64,000 bases of DNA. Origin: Hippopus hippopus. Taxonomy: Eukaryota; Mollusca; Bivalvia; Cardiida; Cardiidae. The stretch spans positions 31,837,562 to 31,901,561 of the forward strand of contig OX328112.1 of the NCBI GenBank assembly GCA_946811185.2, given 5' to 3'. The notes beneath the pieces were generated by a model. The model worked only from the letters and a program-made list of their open reading frames with translations. It was not told the DNA's origin and did not search any database. Shown here in pieces: positions 27,894 to 41,578 of the stretch (within the stretch, counting starts at the first letter, position 1; each line of letters opens with the position of its first letter). The translations under genes were made by a program, and so were the position numbers.

Positions 27894-30800
27894 TGTCACA
27901 GTAATATAATTGAAATACTGTTTAAACCTGCTATAGCATATTGCTCCGTTTGTAACTTTGAACTGGTTTATAAACAGGCCTGTAAAATCGGCCCAAATAT
28001 TGCGATTTCAATATATTTTGACAATTCTCAACTTATCAGACAAATACGATGTTGCATACATGTAGCTTGGTGTCTAAGGTAAATCTTATTAAAAGAGTTT
28101 AGAAAAATGCTATTAAGCGAACCTACGGGCAGTTCAATTACATTTTTCTAGGCGAGTTGAAAAATTCTATCTCAAAAGCCAACGAATTTTAGATTCTTTT
28201 CATCATACAACAATATTTTGCAAAATATCGGTCAGAATATCACTCGTCACATCTCGGCCGATTCCGCACCTACATGTACATCTAACCTCGTCTGTATAAC
28301 GGTTGTTTCCATTTGAACTGCCAATCACGTGATCTTATATATGGCGGCGCCACTGTCAGTCGTTTAGCAACGACATAAACACAACAAAGTTATTCACATC
28401 TATCTATCTGTCGGTGAAAACTTCAATCGCAATTGATAAACCACGTTAAAAAATGAATGTACGAACTGTTTGTCAACTGAAATATAGATCTAGTTAGAAA
28501 GATTTCGATGGAAAATTGAGACTCAAGTTTTCTTTTTTACGATGAAAATTACAATTTTCAGAACGGTAAACCGGCGTATCTCTGGCGATGAAATGTACCG
28601 TGTAGGTGCATATCAAGCTACCAGATACAGCCGAGAGACTTGATGGCTCCCATCACCCGAGGTATGCCGAATATCAGAATATTCAACACCATATATACAC
28701 GTGTGGTAGTTTCCATAAAAAAAAAAGATTTTCTTCCCTAAAAGAAGTGTAAAATGACGTCACGTATGACGTCAAACAATGCTTATCTCAAACGTTTGTA
28801 AGCTAAGAAAAACCATAATGGGTATATTACACTAAAAGCAAATGAGGTTATTTGTAGATGCAAGACAGAGTGTACATTCCGGTCATCTGATCTTGATCTA
28901 AACTGTCGGTAAAAGCGCAAGTGGGCCGAGCCAGGAAGCCCAAGGTTTTAGAAAAGTAACTATTCCAAATGGTAGTGATTTAGAATTGTCGGGGAGGGAA
29001 CGATCACGATCCACTGTTCATTTATGGCAAAATGATTCGTTCTTTTTTTATACTTCTGTGCATAGAGTCACCTAAACATCACGTAACGCAACTTCTGATA
29101 GGCTAAACCATTTGGTTAAGCCAATAAGAAGTTGTGTTACTTTCAAGTTTAGAAAATTCTTGAGAATAAGACTAAGAAAGTGATTACGGTCCCAGGTTGA
29201 CAGATCGTTTAGTCTTTGACTTTTCTACTGTCTACAATTAAATCGTCATTAAATTTATTTTGTGTTGGGTTTCTTCACTTTTTTACCGCGAAATCGACAT
29301 TTTCGATTGTCAACCATTTCATGTGATAATGTTGAACAATTAAATTTTGTATCAGATCTTTCCACTGTGATATCGTCATTTCATTAAGCATCCCTTTTTG
29401 CACCATAGCAATGTACTGTGTTAAAAACCCAGTTTACTGTCATATAGCACCGCCTTCGCTGCAAGTTGCCGTGAGACCGAGCGTATTTCGTGTCATGGAG
29501 AGAAACAGCTCTCATCGCACTAACACAGAAACGACTTAAAATCAACAAATGCTTGCAAATAATTTATCACTTGATGCTATCAACTTAATTAGCCGAGGTT
29601 AGTTGCAGCGCGTTCGAGACCGTGACAGCAAACATAATATTATCATTACGATTGATCTTGCGTACCATTGGTTTTATCATTCAAGAAAAATATTCACAAG
29701 TTATGAAAATATTACTTAACCCTTTACTAAACAACCCTGTGTCTTAACTACTCCGAGGAATAAGCCTTTGGAATACAGTGTGTGAAGAAAACCAGCATTT
29801 TCTCCTTTACCTGAATAGTTTTCTACCCTTTCAAAGACAGATTCCATCAATTGAGCCACATTTACTTTGTCGTCTCTAAATGCTTTCAATTTAGACTAGT
29901 CTTAAATTTTGTCGTTTTGTAAAGAGTCAAGTGTTTATCAAACAAAACGCGAGGTTTTTTTTTTAACTTTAAAATATCAGTCTGGGCTTGATTTTCACTG
30001 TCCGCAAGCAACACTGTTATTATTGCTCTGCAGGTTATGGGTCAAAGTATTGATCTGTCTTCTAACCATTCTTAACTTGAATTCAATCCTTTTAGTGCCA
30101 GTCAAGAAACGCAATTATTCTTCGAGCCAAGCGGACTGGGGACAAAGTATCGACCAATACAGGAAAAAAAAAAAACCTTTTCTTTCGTTCAACTGGATTC
30201 TTATATCCAATTCCCCCTTAAAAAAAAAGAAAACAGTTTAAAGGGAGCTGTTCAGATTTTTTCAATCTCGCCAAACTTTAGAAATATTTCATCACTGAAT
30301 TAAATATAACGATAGCAAGCAAATCTTCAGTGAAGAAGACAGATAACATTCAGAAAACAGCGGTATTTCCTTCGTGGGCTATATAGCCTCTTAAAGTATT
30401 TTTCGATTTCGCGCCAGAGTTTCGCAAAGACTTGTGGGAATGTGGCTTGGGTTCATATTCAAATCAGTGCGATGACGTAATATCAGATGTAATAAAAATA
30501 GACGAAATTATCGATTTCAATACGACAACATTTTCACTGAATTAAGTGCGTAGTTTCTATATGATTGTGAGGTAAAATATCCAGTTGTGTTAATCGGTTG
30601 TGTTACAGGAAATTTTGATTTACACCGTAATAAACTTAATAGACCCCTGTAAGACAAACCAAATGAAAAGATATCGGACACTGTAGATACAAGATCGGGC
30701 TGCAAGTTCTGTTCAGACTGATCTTGATCTACATTGTCTGCAAAAAGCGATTGAAATTGCGATAGGGTTCCAAATACAACTGCAATTTCATCTTGCCCAT

Positions 30801-31541
30801 TAGATCACAGTTGTAAGTGTCTTCGTTGCAAGCTAGAGGTCGGGTAAGCAATATATTTAAACGCGTCGATAATTGAATTTTTAATTTCCGGTTCATGTAA
30901 ACTAAACAGGCTTTAATGAGCTTGCCCTCTTTCTATCCACACACCTTTTTTCTTTATATACACCATCGTTCAATTTCTCTGCATCTGTTAGCTTTTTATA
31001 TTATACCACATCATGGATAAAGGTGCCTTTGATATGAGCGGCGCTTTACCAAGAGGGGGCTTAGTGCATCTCATTGATGCACTATACCAAGCAAGTCATC
31101 ACATTTTATGGATCCATAAAATCCATTATGTCTAACGATTGACTGGACCTGCAGGTAGAATGGTCCTGTTACATGCAGAAAATTTAAATAAAGCAAAAAG
31201 TTTCGACTCCTGTCAGTCTGCTTGGACTTCGCAGGCTGTCCTGGATTGATACCTTTTGCAGAGCATGTATTTCTCCATCAGTGTTGTCTGGTCTTAGTTT
31301 CCTGAGCTTGTTTAGCTTGAACAACTCATTTCAATGGAATACGTTGATCCTAAAATATGGTTTTTGGAATGGTGTATTTGCCGTTTTCAACCTAATTTAT
31401 GTCATATAACGTCGAAATTTTACTTATTCATGTACTATACAGTTGGAGCCACCTAGGCCTAAACCAAAGAAGACCAAGTGGTATAGACACTCGATGAGGT
31501 TTTGACACTCAGGCACCACGGGTACCAGCTACTTGTCATGT
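27894..31541. other. Host non-coding DNA with fragments of several repeats
   Basis: I see no secure gene. The stretch includes a family H fragment (about 29075-29180), a family I copy (30240-30530; also seen inverted at 39040-39360 and partly at 51140-51340), a family A copy (30674-30741) and a family C copy (31036-31265). Confidence 0.5.
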
Positions 31542-31915
31542 TTTAAGGTAGTACCATTCTAATAAAAAACAGCTATTTCCACAATAATATTATCCAAAAA
31601 ATTTTGCTATGATTAAAAATGAGTATTATTGTAATACTTTGACCGAGCCACTTTTTCCATTTTTTCCTTCTTAGAATTATCATTTACAAATCTAAAGCCA
31701 CTCTATTCTCATTACAAAGGGAGATAATAATTACCTCCCTTGTCAGAAAACTAACAAAAATATCATCAAATAATTTCAAGATAGACAACAAATGAATTTC
31801 TGGTCGGTTAGAAATGAGCAAAAATATTATATCAGTATAAATCCTTATTTATCAACTAATAAGAAATTTTATTCCATGTTGCACTAGAAGCGTTAGGATG
31901 GTAATACCTTAAGTG
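31542..31915. mobile_element. MITE-like element with AAGGTA-type inverted ends
   Basis: The ends are inverted: TTAAGGTAGTACCATTCTAA at the left and a near complement, ATGGTAATACCTTAAG, at the right, about 370 bp apart, with AT-rich non-coding sequence between. Only one full copy is seen here, so boundaries are tentative. Confidence 0.5.
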
Positions 31916-34900
31916 CAAAACAAATCACTTACCGTCTACGATTTGGGACGGTAAAGAGTTGGTCAACAACGCGACAACAACACGCTAGAAGCTTTTTCTC
32001 TTTGTCCAAATTAAAAAAAGAAAAACTTGCAGACAACAAAGCTACGAATAGGGCCCGTATTCACCAACCATTCTTAAAGGCCCAGTAAAGGCCAAAATAT
32101 CAAAGCAGATGTCATAATACATTTAAATTTAAATCATACCATCTAAAAGTATGGAAAACATTGTGGAGATGACAGTCTGTTATTGTGTGGTCGGGCCATA
32201 TGTTAGTCGCTGGTAGAAAAAAAATCTTAAAACCAGGCAAAAAGTAAACAAAGGACACAGCTATCTAGCAGGTTTTAACCTAGTTTTGAAATTTATGTCT
32301 CTGTCAGCGACTAACACTTGGACCGACCGTACAATGGCAGATTGTCATCTTCACAATAATTTCTATACTTTTAAACGGTATGATATAAATTCAAATGCAT
32401 TTAAACACCCGCTTTGTTTACACTTGGCCTTTATTGTTACTGTAAGAAAAGTCTCAGTGTTATTCTCAAAACTCAACGTCTGTTTGGCTATACCAAATTG
32501 TTTAGCCAATCAGGCAATGTGTTACTTTCAAATTTTGAAAATCTTTGAGAAAAAGACCAATTACGTTCTAAAGAATGGTTAGTGCATACGTACCCAGCTA
32601 ATGTGATGGGCTTTGGTAGGGTAGAAAACACAGTTAAAAAGCGAGTAAATGCTGGTTACCAGAATCATCTCATTTTTCCGAAATGTTCTCAAAAAGGTTC
32701 CTTTATGTTGGTCTATAAAACTCGGAATTGTGCGATAAAAGGTCAGTTCCGGAACGCCATATAGTTCTTTGTTTACATTTTAAATATGATTTATTTAACC
32801 ATTAAAAGCAAACAGAAGCGTGTCGAATAAAAATCCCTAAAAATTAATACAATATCGAGAAAAATTACATCAAAGCACTTTATTCCTTTAATCATGTACC
32901 ACACAATTCCCAGTATATTGAATGGTCTTTTAAAGGCAAAAAAAGACAACATTGTGGGAATAGGAGGAAATTCCTGTTAGCATTTTCTTATTTCACCGCA
33001 ATGTTTTCTATCCTTTCAAGAGACAAAACCAATCCGTTTGGTGACCTTGAATTTAGCGTCTGCCATTGTTTCCATAAGGACAAGTCTAGAATTTAATCCT
33101 TTTGTAAAGAGTTTAGCTGTTGGAACATGCTTAGTTTTTTATGAAAGCATATTTTTTTTCATATATGCTCAAAGAATGTACTACATGTACTTAGTCCTTA
33201 GTACTCTCTCATACTTTATGTCATATTGTAATCGAAAGACAGCTGCTATATCCTAAGACGTATAAGGGCCGGTTTGATTGAATTTGCGTTTGTTTATCGT
33301 CGCTGTCGGTTACCCATATGGGCGACGCCCTCTAAAGGCTGTTATTTTTGTTACGGGAATAGTGCAAGATACAGGAGGAAACCCTTCCTAAGTTACGTCT
33401 GGTTCTTTAAAGTGCTCGGTGTATAACACCGTCACACGGGACCTCGGTTTAACGTCTGATTCGAAAGACGATTAGTAATTTTAGATGGCCAGCTGTGGGG
33501 CTAGAATCCACCTTCAAGAGATCCAAGACTTGATGTTAACAAGTCCTAGGCTGTTAGACCAGAGCTATGCGGGCTGGTCTGTATGAGCCGGTTTGGAGCC
33601 AAACAAAAATGACGTAATATTTAATGTTAATATTCAAGGTAGCTCATTTGCACAAAGGGATGTTAGCTAGACTGGAAATACTTTTTGTCAAACCTTGGAA
33701 ATTATGTTGAAGAATGTGGCATTTAGAGTCAAAAGTAAATACCTGTGGAATTTAAATCCCCCCTCAGCCCTATAATAAAAACGGGATTTATCTAGTTTTA
33801 AATTCATGTTGATATTTTTTCTTAGTAACCACTGAAAATTGAATCGAAGATCAGGGGGTTTAATTAAAGACAAAACTGTGTTTTTTCCTTCTGCACCGTC
33901 AAATAAAAAGATATGAGCGTAAACAGTTGCACAAGACGCGAAAAAGCGCTTTGTGGCATCGAGTCCACTTTTTCCTCCCAGCTCAACAGCAAATGAACAT
34001 GGCGGTCTTACCCATATGTTTAAAGCAAAGGAAGGAATTTTACCAGGGAAATATAACAAGTTTGTGTTTAAAAAAGTATTAAAACGATATTAAAATCTGG
34101 AGTTGACGTTTGCATTTGTTTAGAAATTGGGCTGATATATATCCCGTTTCTATTTCAGGGCTACATGGGTGCATGGCATATTACTTTTACAAGTATTTAT
34201 TCGAATCCTGCGTGTTTTACTTTTCTTAAAACCAGATTATCCAATTTGACTGCTTATACCTTTATTTATAACAGCTTTATTGTACAAATGAGTAAAATTA
34301 CGCAATAATGATCATATGACAAACGGTATATGAAACTGTACAAAAATATATCATATCATAAGAAAAAAAAGGCATTCTTCATGTTTTTTACATCAATTTC
34401 TGTACATATCTTAGTTTTCAAGCTATCTTTGCAAGCGAAAACAAAAGTTAGTTTTGTTATTCTTTTCATGAAGAAAAAATGGAGGATGGAATCTTTCGAT
34501 TCCAAATTTTCTTGTTTGCTCTTAAAACTGTAAATATTAAGAGTTAATCGGGTTTTTTTTTTTTTTTCATGCACTCACAGGATTAACTACATAAACAAGG
34601 TTAACTTGGGCTTTAACTTGCTACTTCTCAACTCTTATGCTGCTAAGCCTGACTCAACGACCTGTAGCGGACAGTGTAGATCAAGATCAGACTGCACGTT
34701 CTGTGCAGTCTGATCTTGGATATACACTGTCCGCTAAGGAGATCGTTTTCAAAAACAATAACTTGCAAATAGCTACATTTAGGTTTTTACTATTGGCTTC
34801 AAAGATTCAGTTAACTGATTTAGCAGCTAAAGCTTAAAACAATTTGCAGAGAACAACTTTGCCAACAGTCTTGTAAAATAGATATACACCTTCGTTATCA

Positions 34901-35492
34901 ACGTGACTTTACTCTTAAAAGTAGGACAAAATTTCAAACTAGTCCAAAATTAAAACATTTGCAGACGACATATTAAATGACACTTAAAACATAAAATTTG
35001 TGTTTCATAGGGTAGAAAACATTGGACGAAAACAAGAAAATGCTGGTTTCTAGCATTTTCTTTTTGTTCCACGAAGTTTCAAAAAGACACTCTCTAGCGG
35101 GGTCGTTAAAACTCAAAGTTATGTGGTTACCAGCCTTTTCTTTTTTCCCACAATGTTTTCAAAAGGCCCTTTTTTTTTTCTCAGGATCGATGAATCTCGG
35201 GATTGTATGGTAAAGACTTAAAGTAAAACAATGTGGCAAATGATAAAAATTTTGTATGAAGCATTTTCCCATTTTGCTACAATCTTTTCAAAAGTCGTCT
35301 GGTAGTAGCTATGTGTTAATATCCCGCTTTCATATTCGAGATAAATTTACTGAAATTTTACAGTTAACCATTAAAGAATCCGGTTTCAGTTTCATTAAAG
35401 TATTCTATTTCTGTTGTTGCTCTTGTTGTTTTATTGAACACAAAAACAAGGTAACCGTGGGTCCTAAGCGATACCGAACCTAGGGCGTTGAA
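31916..35492. other. Host non-coding DNA
   Basis: It contains family H pieces (32050-32110, 32460-32580), a family A copy (34667-34734) and a family B hairpin (about 35014-35060). Open frames here, including one of 123 codons at 33688-34059, lack splice signals or recognisable domains. Confidence 0.45.
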
Positions 35493-35663
35493 TTAGTAGA
35501 TCTGCTTTAAACTTTTGATCCGAACTGCACTGGCAGCATTGGTTTCATGTACTCTGGCAAGACCTTGCAGAGTCCGACCCAGTGCTATTGAAATCCAGGA
35601 AAGATATGAATAGTTGAACATGCGAGCTAACTCTGTAATACGACGGAGATGCTGTCGAGAGCG
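35493..35663 (-). CDS. Candidate host exon (ambiguous frame)
   Basis: On the minus strand a T-rich tract ends TTTTTACAG before position 35663. GC content then rises clearly against the flanks. One frame is open to a stop at 35493 (RSRQHLRRITELARMFNYSY … AVRIKSLKQIY) and would make a last exon. Another frame is open over about 110 bases. It can be joined in phase to the candidate exon at 36324-36439 in either frame. Because two frames fit, I call the exon only weakly and name no product. Confidence 0.28.
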   Translation of the reverse strand, partial: RSRQHLRRITELARMFNYSYLSWISIALGRTLQGLARVHETNAASAVRIKSLKQIY

Positions 35664-36323
35664 CTGTAAAAAAACTCTCTCTCCCTCTCTCTCTCTTATA
35701 GTTTCTCCGTCACTACTAAGTCTACAAGGATGAAATATGAAATGTCGACTGTACTGAATGTTTTTCAATTTCCATGGCAACCAAGACAAAGATCTGAAAA
35801 CGTTTTTTTTTTTATCTCACATTTGTTCGATAGTTATTTTTCAACTCATTACACCCAGGAAGAAATTAGCAGCTATTACCTTGTAATAGGTCTAACATAT
35901 GCATACGCTTTAATATATTGTTGCAAAAGAAGAGATTGCTCGTTACGAGCAAGTTCTCATTTTCGATTCTTTTTTTAAAGCGGTAGATCTATGTTGCAAA
36001 AATATGGGGGAAAAGTAATCTTCAAATTGTGAATATTCAATGACGAATTTATCCGTACCGCAAATTTTTTTTTTTTTTTTTTTTTCACTTATTTTATTGA
36101 TAGTAGTATTTGATATAAAGAAACGTAAAACTATTTAAGGATTCGAGGTAGAGAGAGAGAGAGAGAGGAATAAAAAGACGATAACAAATTTAGCAGTAAT
36201 TTTTGAAAAAATGTAAGACCTACCCCACCCACCATATTAGCCTGCGTTAAGCAGAGAGAGGGAGACAAAATAGAAAAGACGAAAACAACTCTCTTTCTCA
36301 ATCAAAAATGATTTTATACCTAC

Positions 36324-36439
36324 CCCCATTGCAGCTTCCGTTCGTTCCGTTTGTTGTATACTCGGCAACCCGTTCGTTACTAAGCTGTTCATTTCTGTTA
36401 TGGTAATGTTTCCAATATTGTCTGTAATTCCACTCATAC
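36324..36439 (-). CDS. Candidate host exon upstream of 35663
   Basis: Minus-strand boundaries look good: GGACAG acceptor and GGG|GTAGGT donor. Its 116 bases are open in two frames: one gives MSGITDNIGNITITEMN, the other YEWNYRQYWKHYHNRNE with two N-glycosylation-like sites. Transcript data would be needed to decide. Function unknown. Confidence 0.28.
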
Positions 36440-37069
36440 CTGTCCAACCCTTTACCGAACAATCTTGTATTTTCAACGAACCTGAGGAGACCTATGAAAA
36501 CAATGTAAGAAAAGGAGAAAATGCTAGTAACCAGCATTTTCTCCTCTTCCAACAATGTTTTCTGTACCTTTTCAAAGACGACATGTCATCCATTGTGTCA
36601 CGTTGTCTTTAAATGCTATCATTTTGGACAAGTCTAAATTTTTGTTGTATGGTAGAGTTCTAAATCTATCGGGTTTAATTTTCCATCACGTTTAGCATAG
36701 CAAAGTATATCCAGTGACAGATTTGCAGCGGAAGAATTTGAGAACGTCCGTTTAAAACATCGATAATCCACATAAAATAATATTAAAGACAACAACGAAT
36801 TTAAAAAAGCATTTTGGTAAAACGAAAAACCATTCGTCACGAACACTTTTTCCACTTGGCCACAATGTTTTCAAGGAACGAAAAATGTCTGCAGGTGGTA
36901 TTGTTAAAACTTCAATCACTGTATCAATATTATTTGTCGCGGGGCTATTTTATCTGGAATGCAAATCGACTAACGCTGCTCCTTGATTCCGTAAAGTAAC
37001 TAGATCTACCTGGATTATTCGTCAACTCTTATGGCAGAAGGAACACTATAATAATACATGTATATAAGA

Positions 37070-37312
37070 GCCGTTCTATGGCAAACGGGAATTAAATACA
37101 TCTGCAAAACATATCGACCCATGTCAGCCTGCCCTGTTCCTGCAGGCTGACATGGTTCGAAACTTTTGCATGTCCAAGGACATTCTATCTCATGATTCAG
37201 CCGGTCTTTGAACAAAGTAGATTTTATGGATCCATAGTTATGTAATGTCTTACTTGGTAAAATACATCACGGAGATGCATTTAAAACCCTTTTGCCAGCG
37301 TACGACCCATGT
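37070..37312. mobile_element. Family C MITE copy
   Basis: It contains the TGTCAGCCTGCC / GGCTGACA inner palindrome, TTATGGATCCATAGTTATG and GGAGATGCATTTAAAACCC, as in other copies of the family. Confidence 0.65.
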
Positions 37313-38284
37313 AAAAGCGATCTTTAGACACGACCTCACTGATTCTTCAATAGTTGTTTTTGTATTTGTTGTTGTATTTTTAATGATTAATTAATTTACT
37401 ACCACACAATCCCACAAACTAAACTGCGTTCTTATTGTGGTTCTAAAAAAAATGTTCTAAATTTCGAAGACACGCATTTCTTCATTGGCTTAACCAATTT
37501 GTGTCGGTCCCGTGCAGTCTGGTTTTGATCTACACTGTCCACAAAAGAATCTGTTTTTTCCTCCGAAGCACTTTGAAAGTTTAACCATTTATACCACACA
37601 ATGCTGAGTTTTAACGGCCATAAGAAAGAACGCTTTTTAAAACATTGTAGGAAAAAGGAGAAAATGCTGGTTACCAGCATTTTCTCCTTTTCTTACAATG
37701 TTTTCTACCCTCCCCAAACCGAATGTCAATTTTTGAGTCACATTTAATTTATCGTCTGCAAATACTTTCAATCTGGATCAGTCGTTAGGTAAAGTGTTTT
37801 AAGCGGCCCAAAAAATCCGAACTGATACTCCTATAGAACAAGGAAACGCCCTTGCGTCGATATGGTATCGTGTATCGTGTATCGCTGTTTCTACTTTATC
37901 TTTCACGCTGCTTAGAAAGTGACATGCAATAAAGCCAGTGCCTTTATCTGATAATAAAACCTAGACTTCCCTGTATTGCAAATATTTGCAGATGCCGGCA
38001 GAGCTTACTATCAATTTTTAGTATTTCTCTTTGAAAATGCAGAGACCATTGTTGGAATACGAGAAAATTCTGGTTACCATTTGTTTATATTACTTATCCA
38101 TTACGATATTTTCAAAAGCTTTCGTCCTCAAGGTCGTTAAAATTCTGGATTATGTGGTAAAGGGTAAAACTTGTAATCGATAGGAAAGGTATACTTCATA
38201 AATACTTAATCAGATAGAAAAAAAAGGAAGCACAACCAAGCTTTATAAAATATTAAATTGTTCAATGTATACTTTGATTGTGCC

Positions 38285-38600
38285 CAACTGAGCCCTGGTA
38301 ACTCATTCGGTAGCGTACAGGACTTGAGAACAAGGGGTCGCTGTTTCGATCCCACGTCTCGGCCAATTTCTTTCCGAGGATTGATGATAGTAATTGCGAC
38401 AGGATTCATTCTTCTGTCACTGCTGACCATTGTTTCGACGATGGTTATGTGGGAAAGCAGCCATTAGCTTGGGAAAAATATTGTGCGAAGCACTGGTAAA
38501 CGAAACTCCAGAGAAGCATGGATAGGTGCATTGGCCGCCGCGTTATGACTGAAATAATGTTGAAAACGGCGTTAAACACCATAATATCAATCTATTTAAT
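38285..38600 (+). repeat. SINE copy with tRNA-like head
   Basis: The head reads GGTAACTCATTCGGTAGCG … TGTTTCGATCCCA. The body GAGGATTGATGATAGTAATT and tail AAAACGGCGTTAAACACC match the better preserved copy at 50602-50910. Confidence 0.75.
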
Positions 38601-38780
38601 TGTTTTCATCATACAGCAAGATTATTATTATATGATCATTCTTTTTCTTTTTCAATCTGTAACTTTAACTCTTAACTCTTTACCAAAAGACAAAATTTTG
38701 GACTCGACCAAGTTGAAAGCATTAGAAGCCCACAAATTAAATGCTGCTTAAATGATGACTTCTGTCGTTGATAGAGAAGA

Positions 38781-38843
38781 AAACATTGTGGGAAAAGGAG
38801 AAAATGCTGGTGACCAGCATTTTCTCCTTTTCCCACAATGTTT
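38781..38843. repeat. Family B hairpin (best copy): 29-bp perfect stem
   Basis: The stem starts AAACATTGTGGGAAAAGGAG and pairs perfectly across a 5-base loop. Similar hairpins lie at 6319-6395, 35014-35060, 36504-36562, 37642-37702, 46262-46327, 58556-58627, 60248-60322, 61888-61950 and 63688-63740. Most are flanked on one side by a CAATTTGGACAAGTC-like sequence and an AAATTTTGT…GGTAAAGAGTTA block, so the hairpin is part of a longer element. Confidence 0.8.
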
Positions 38844-39039
38844 TCAAAAGCTTCCTTTTCGGGGTCCTTTTAAAAACATTGTGGTAAAGGGTTAAGCAGG
38901 GAAAAACGAGTCAATAAGCTTTTGTGATCAGTGTAGATCAAGATTAGACCAGAGAGAACGCGCAGTCTAAACCAAGTACATTTTTCTTCGCAATCGTATA
39001 AATTGTTCGCTTATATTCCATAAAAAGGCAGAATTTTAG

Positions 39040-39360
39040 GTCTTGAAATAACGGGATGGGCATTTTGCAATCGGTATCACCGTCTATTTTTATAACATCA
39101 GATATGACGTCATCAGACGAATCTGACGCGTATTATTGATCAAGCGACATACCCAAAAGCCTTCGCGAAACTCTAGCGCGAAAACCACGAATACCTTAAA
39201 CGGCTGAGTTCCCGAATAAGGAAATACCATTGAAAAGAATGCCTGCTTCTTTTCTTTATCCTCTCTTTTACGATTTGACAGCTATCGGCAAACTAATTCA
39301 GTGATAGATAATTTTTAAGTTTGGTGAGATTATAAAAAAAAAAGTCTGAACAGCCTCCTG
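39040..39360. repeat. Family I repeat copy (inverted relative to 30240-30530)
   Basis: Shared blocks include TTCGCG…TTTCGCG, TGACGTCAT and CTGAACAG(C) near one end. A further partial copy is at 51140-51340. Confidence 0.5.
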
Positions 39361-40097
39361 TAAGTCCGGCGATCCTTGATTATAGTAAAGAATACGCTCC
39401 TCTTTTAATTATTCAGTTAGTAGATCATGTGACAAAATGGCCACTACGGCTTAAATTATAGCAAATAAATATACAAAATTATAATGTTTTTGTTCTTCTC
39501 CAAAAGCCGGAATCTGCACCGAATTTCGACTGATACCTAGTTTACCCCTATCATGAGTTACAAAATTTCAAAGGTTCATATAACGTCCACGTGTTTGAAA
39601 AAGGAGAAAATTTTCTCTTCCTACAATGTTTTCAAAAGTCATCTTTTTCAGATCCTCTGGATTGTGTGGTGAAGCAATTGTTACCATGGATATTCTGGTA
39701 GAAAAAATCATAGTTTGGCGATGACTTTGAAAGTACAGACAAAGAAAGTGCACTTATATGTACTGTGGTCCGCTCATACCAATGGCAATTTGGCAAAAAG
39801 AGGCATGGTCCGATGAAAACCATGGACCGGAAACAAATTCCCATTCGATGATAACCACAAAATTCCGGGCAAAGGAGGAAAATTGACTTATGGTTTGATA
39901 ATGACTAGAAATCCATGATGATAACCATAGAAATAGGGGTTTAGTCCAGTGTTCGATCAACAAGCAATATAAGGGAGAGAGGTTCAAGGGCACTGGTCGA
40001 TCCAAAATAAGGGCTATTCAATGAACAATTCGATCATAGCTACAGACGTAATGTGCAAACTTACAATGATTCCATGTTTCTATGACATCAGGCCCGG

Positions 40098-40350
40098 CCG
40101 GGTAGCTCTGTGGTCAGCGTATCTGACTCGTAACCCGGTGGTTGTAGGTTCGATACCCCGTTGAGGAAAATATTCTTTCCAGCGATTTTCAGCCTCTCAC
40201 ATCTGATTCATGTGAGGAAAGCAGTCAGTTGAATAGAAAGAAAGTTGTGTCAGTACTGCTGAGAGAAAGCCAGGAAACACATGTGTAGGTCCACTAACCG
40301 CCGTGATTTGACCCAGGCTGTTAAAACGGCGCTAAACTCTAATACAATCA
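40098..40350 (+). repeat. SINE copy with well-kept pol III boxes
   Basis: GGTAGCTCTGTGGTCAGCG (A-box-like) and GGTTCGATACC (B-box-like) are followed by a body with TCAGCCTCTCACATC and a tail GGCGCTAAACTCT. The head is a different tRNA type from the copies at 38285 and 50602. Confidence 0.7.
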
Positions 40351-41324
40351 AAATCGATGACAGCAATGTAAATTCTGACCCGTAAATGGGTCACGAGTAC
40401 ATATATATGGTCTGATCACCACAAAAAATAAATAAATAAATAAAGTGCTACATTATACCGTTTATTAACATTGTCATAATCTAAAGATGGTCTACATCTA
40501 CATAACAAAGAATTATTTTGTAACAAGACGAACAAGAAAAAAGTTAAAAGAGAAAATTCGCCACACGTGTATTGAGTTCATTGCTTCCCTTTCATTACAA
40601 ACATTCTATCACTACAGTATGTACGAGGTATCATTTTGAATTTCTTTATCGCGATACCTTTATTATTAAATAGTTCGGATATTAATCGTCCAGTTGCTTA
40701 TTTCTATCCTTATAAATGAACCCATCCTCGTTGACCCAGTTTCGATTCATTCTGTAATCGACCCTGGGTTATTTCGCTGGCGTTTCCTCGTTCTCATGAA
40801 TTATTCATGAAGCATTTTGATTGGTGATCTCAGTTTTTCCTTGAGAAAATTTAAACTATTTTTATCACAAATACGTCGTCATTTCTATTTTTAACTTGTC
40901 GATATCTAATCACATCATTCGTTGCAAATCAAGCTTAGCGATACTTTAAATCTGGCGTCGCCCATCAACACCACATTCGAGAAGCGTTTTTAAAAAAGAG
41001 ATTTTCGGCATACACGAAGATCGATAGTGTCGTCCCTGTTTTGCAGAATGGCATATCTCACAGGAGACAAGCACGCCGACGGGCCATATTTGTTGACAAC
41101 CTCGGGTTTTTGCCATAGTGAGGTTATTTTTTATAACGGAAGAAATGAAATTACCCTCTCTACAAGAGAGTATCATAATGTTATCGATCTTTAGATTGGC
41201 TATTAGGGTACTTCCCGACCATATGAATATTCATAAGAAACGACGAATTGCTAGTCAATTATCCCAGGGGTAGATGCATAGAGAGTAACGTAATGCTTCA
41301 AACCTGGGTTCCGATGATGAAATG

Positions 41325-41578
41325 AACCATGCTCTGGGGAAAAATGGCTATATGCATCTGCAAAAAGTGTCAACCCAGGGCAACCTGTGCACTCCGCACA
41401 GGCTGACCTGTGTCAATACTTATTGCTATTGGTCAATATTTTGCATGTCAAAGGACCAGTCTACCTCAGTGAGTTAGTGGATTGTTTGACAAAATGGATT
41501 CTATGCATCCATAAACGTATTATGACTTGCTTGGTATAGTGCATCACGGACAAGCATTATTGCAACAGCACGGCTAAA
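41325..41578. mobile_element. Family C MITE copy
   Basis: Begins TGAACCATGCTCTGG, contains the ACTCCGCACAGGCTGACC inner arm and the CATCACGGA block. A second, shorter copy follows at 41923-42116. Confidence 0.65.

Noticed and set aside
33688..34059. 123-codon minus-strand open frame
   Set aside because: No domain, splice sites or neighbouring exons.
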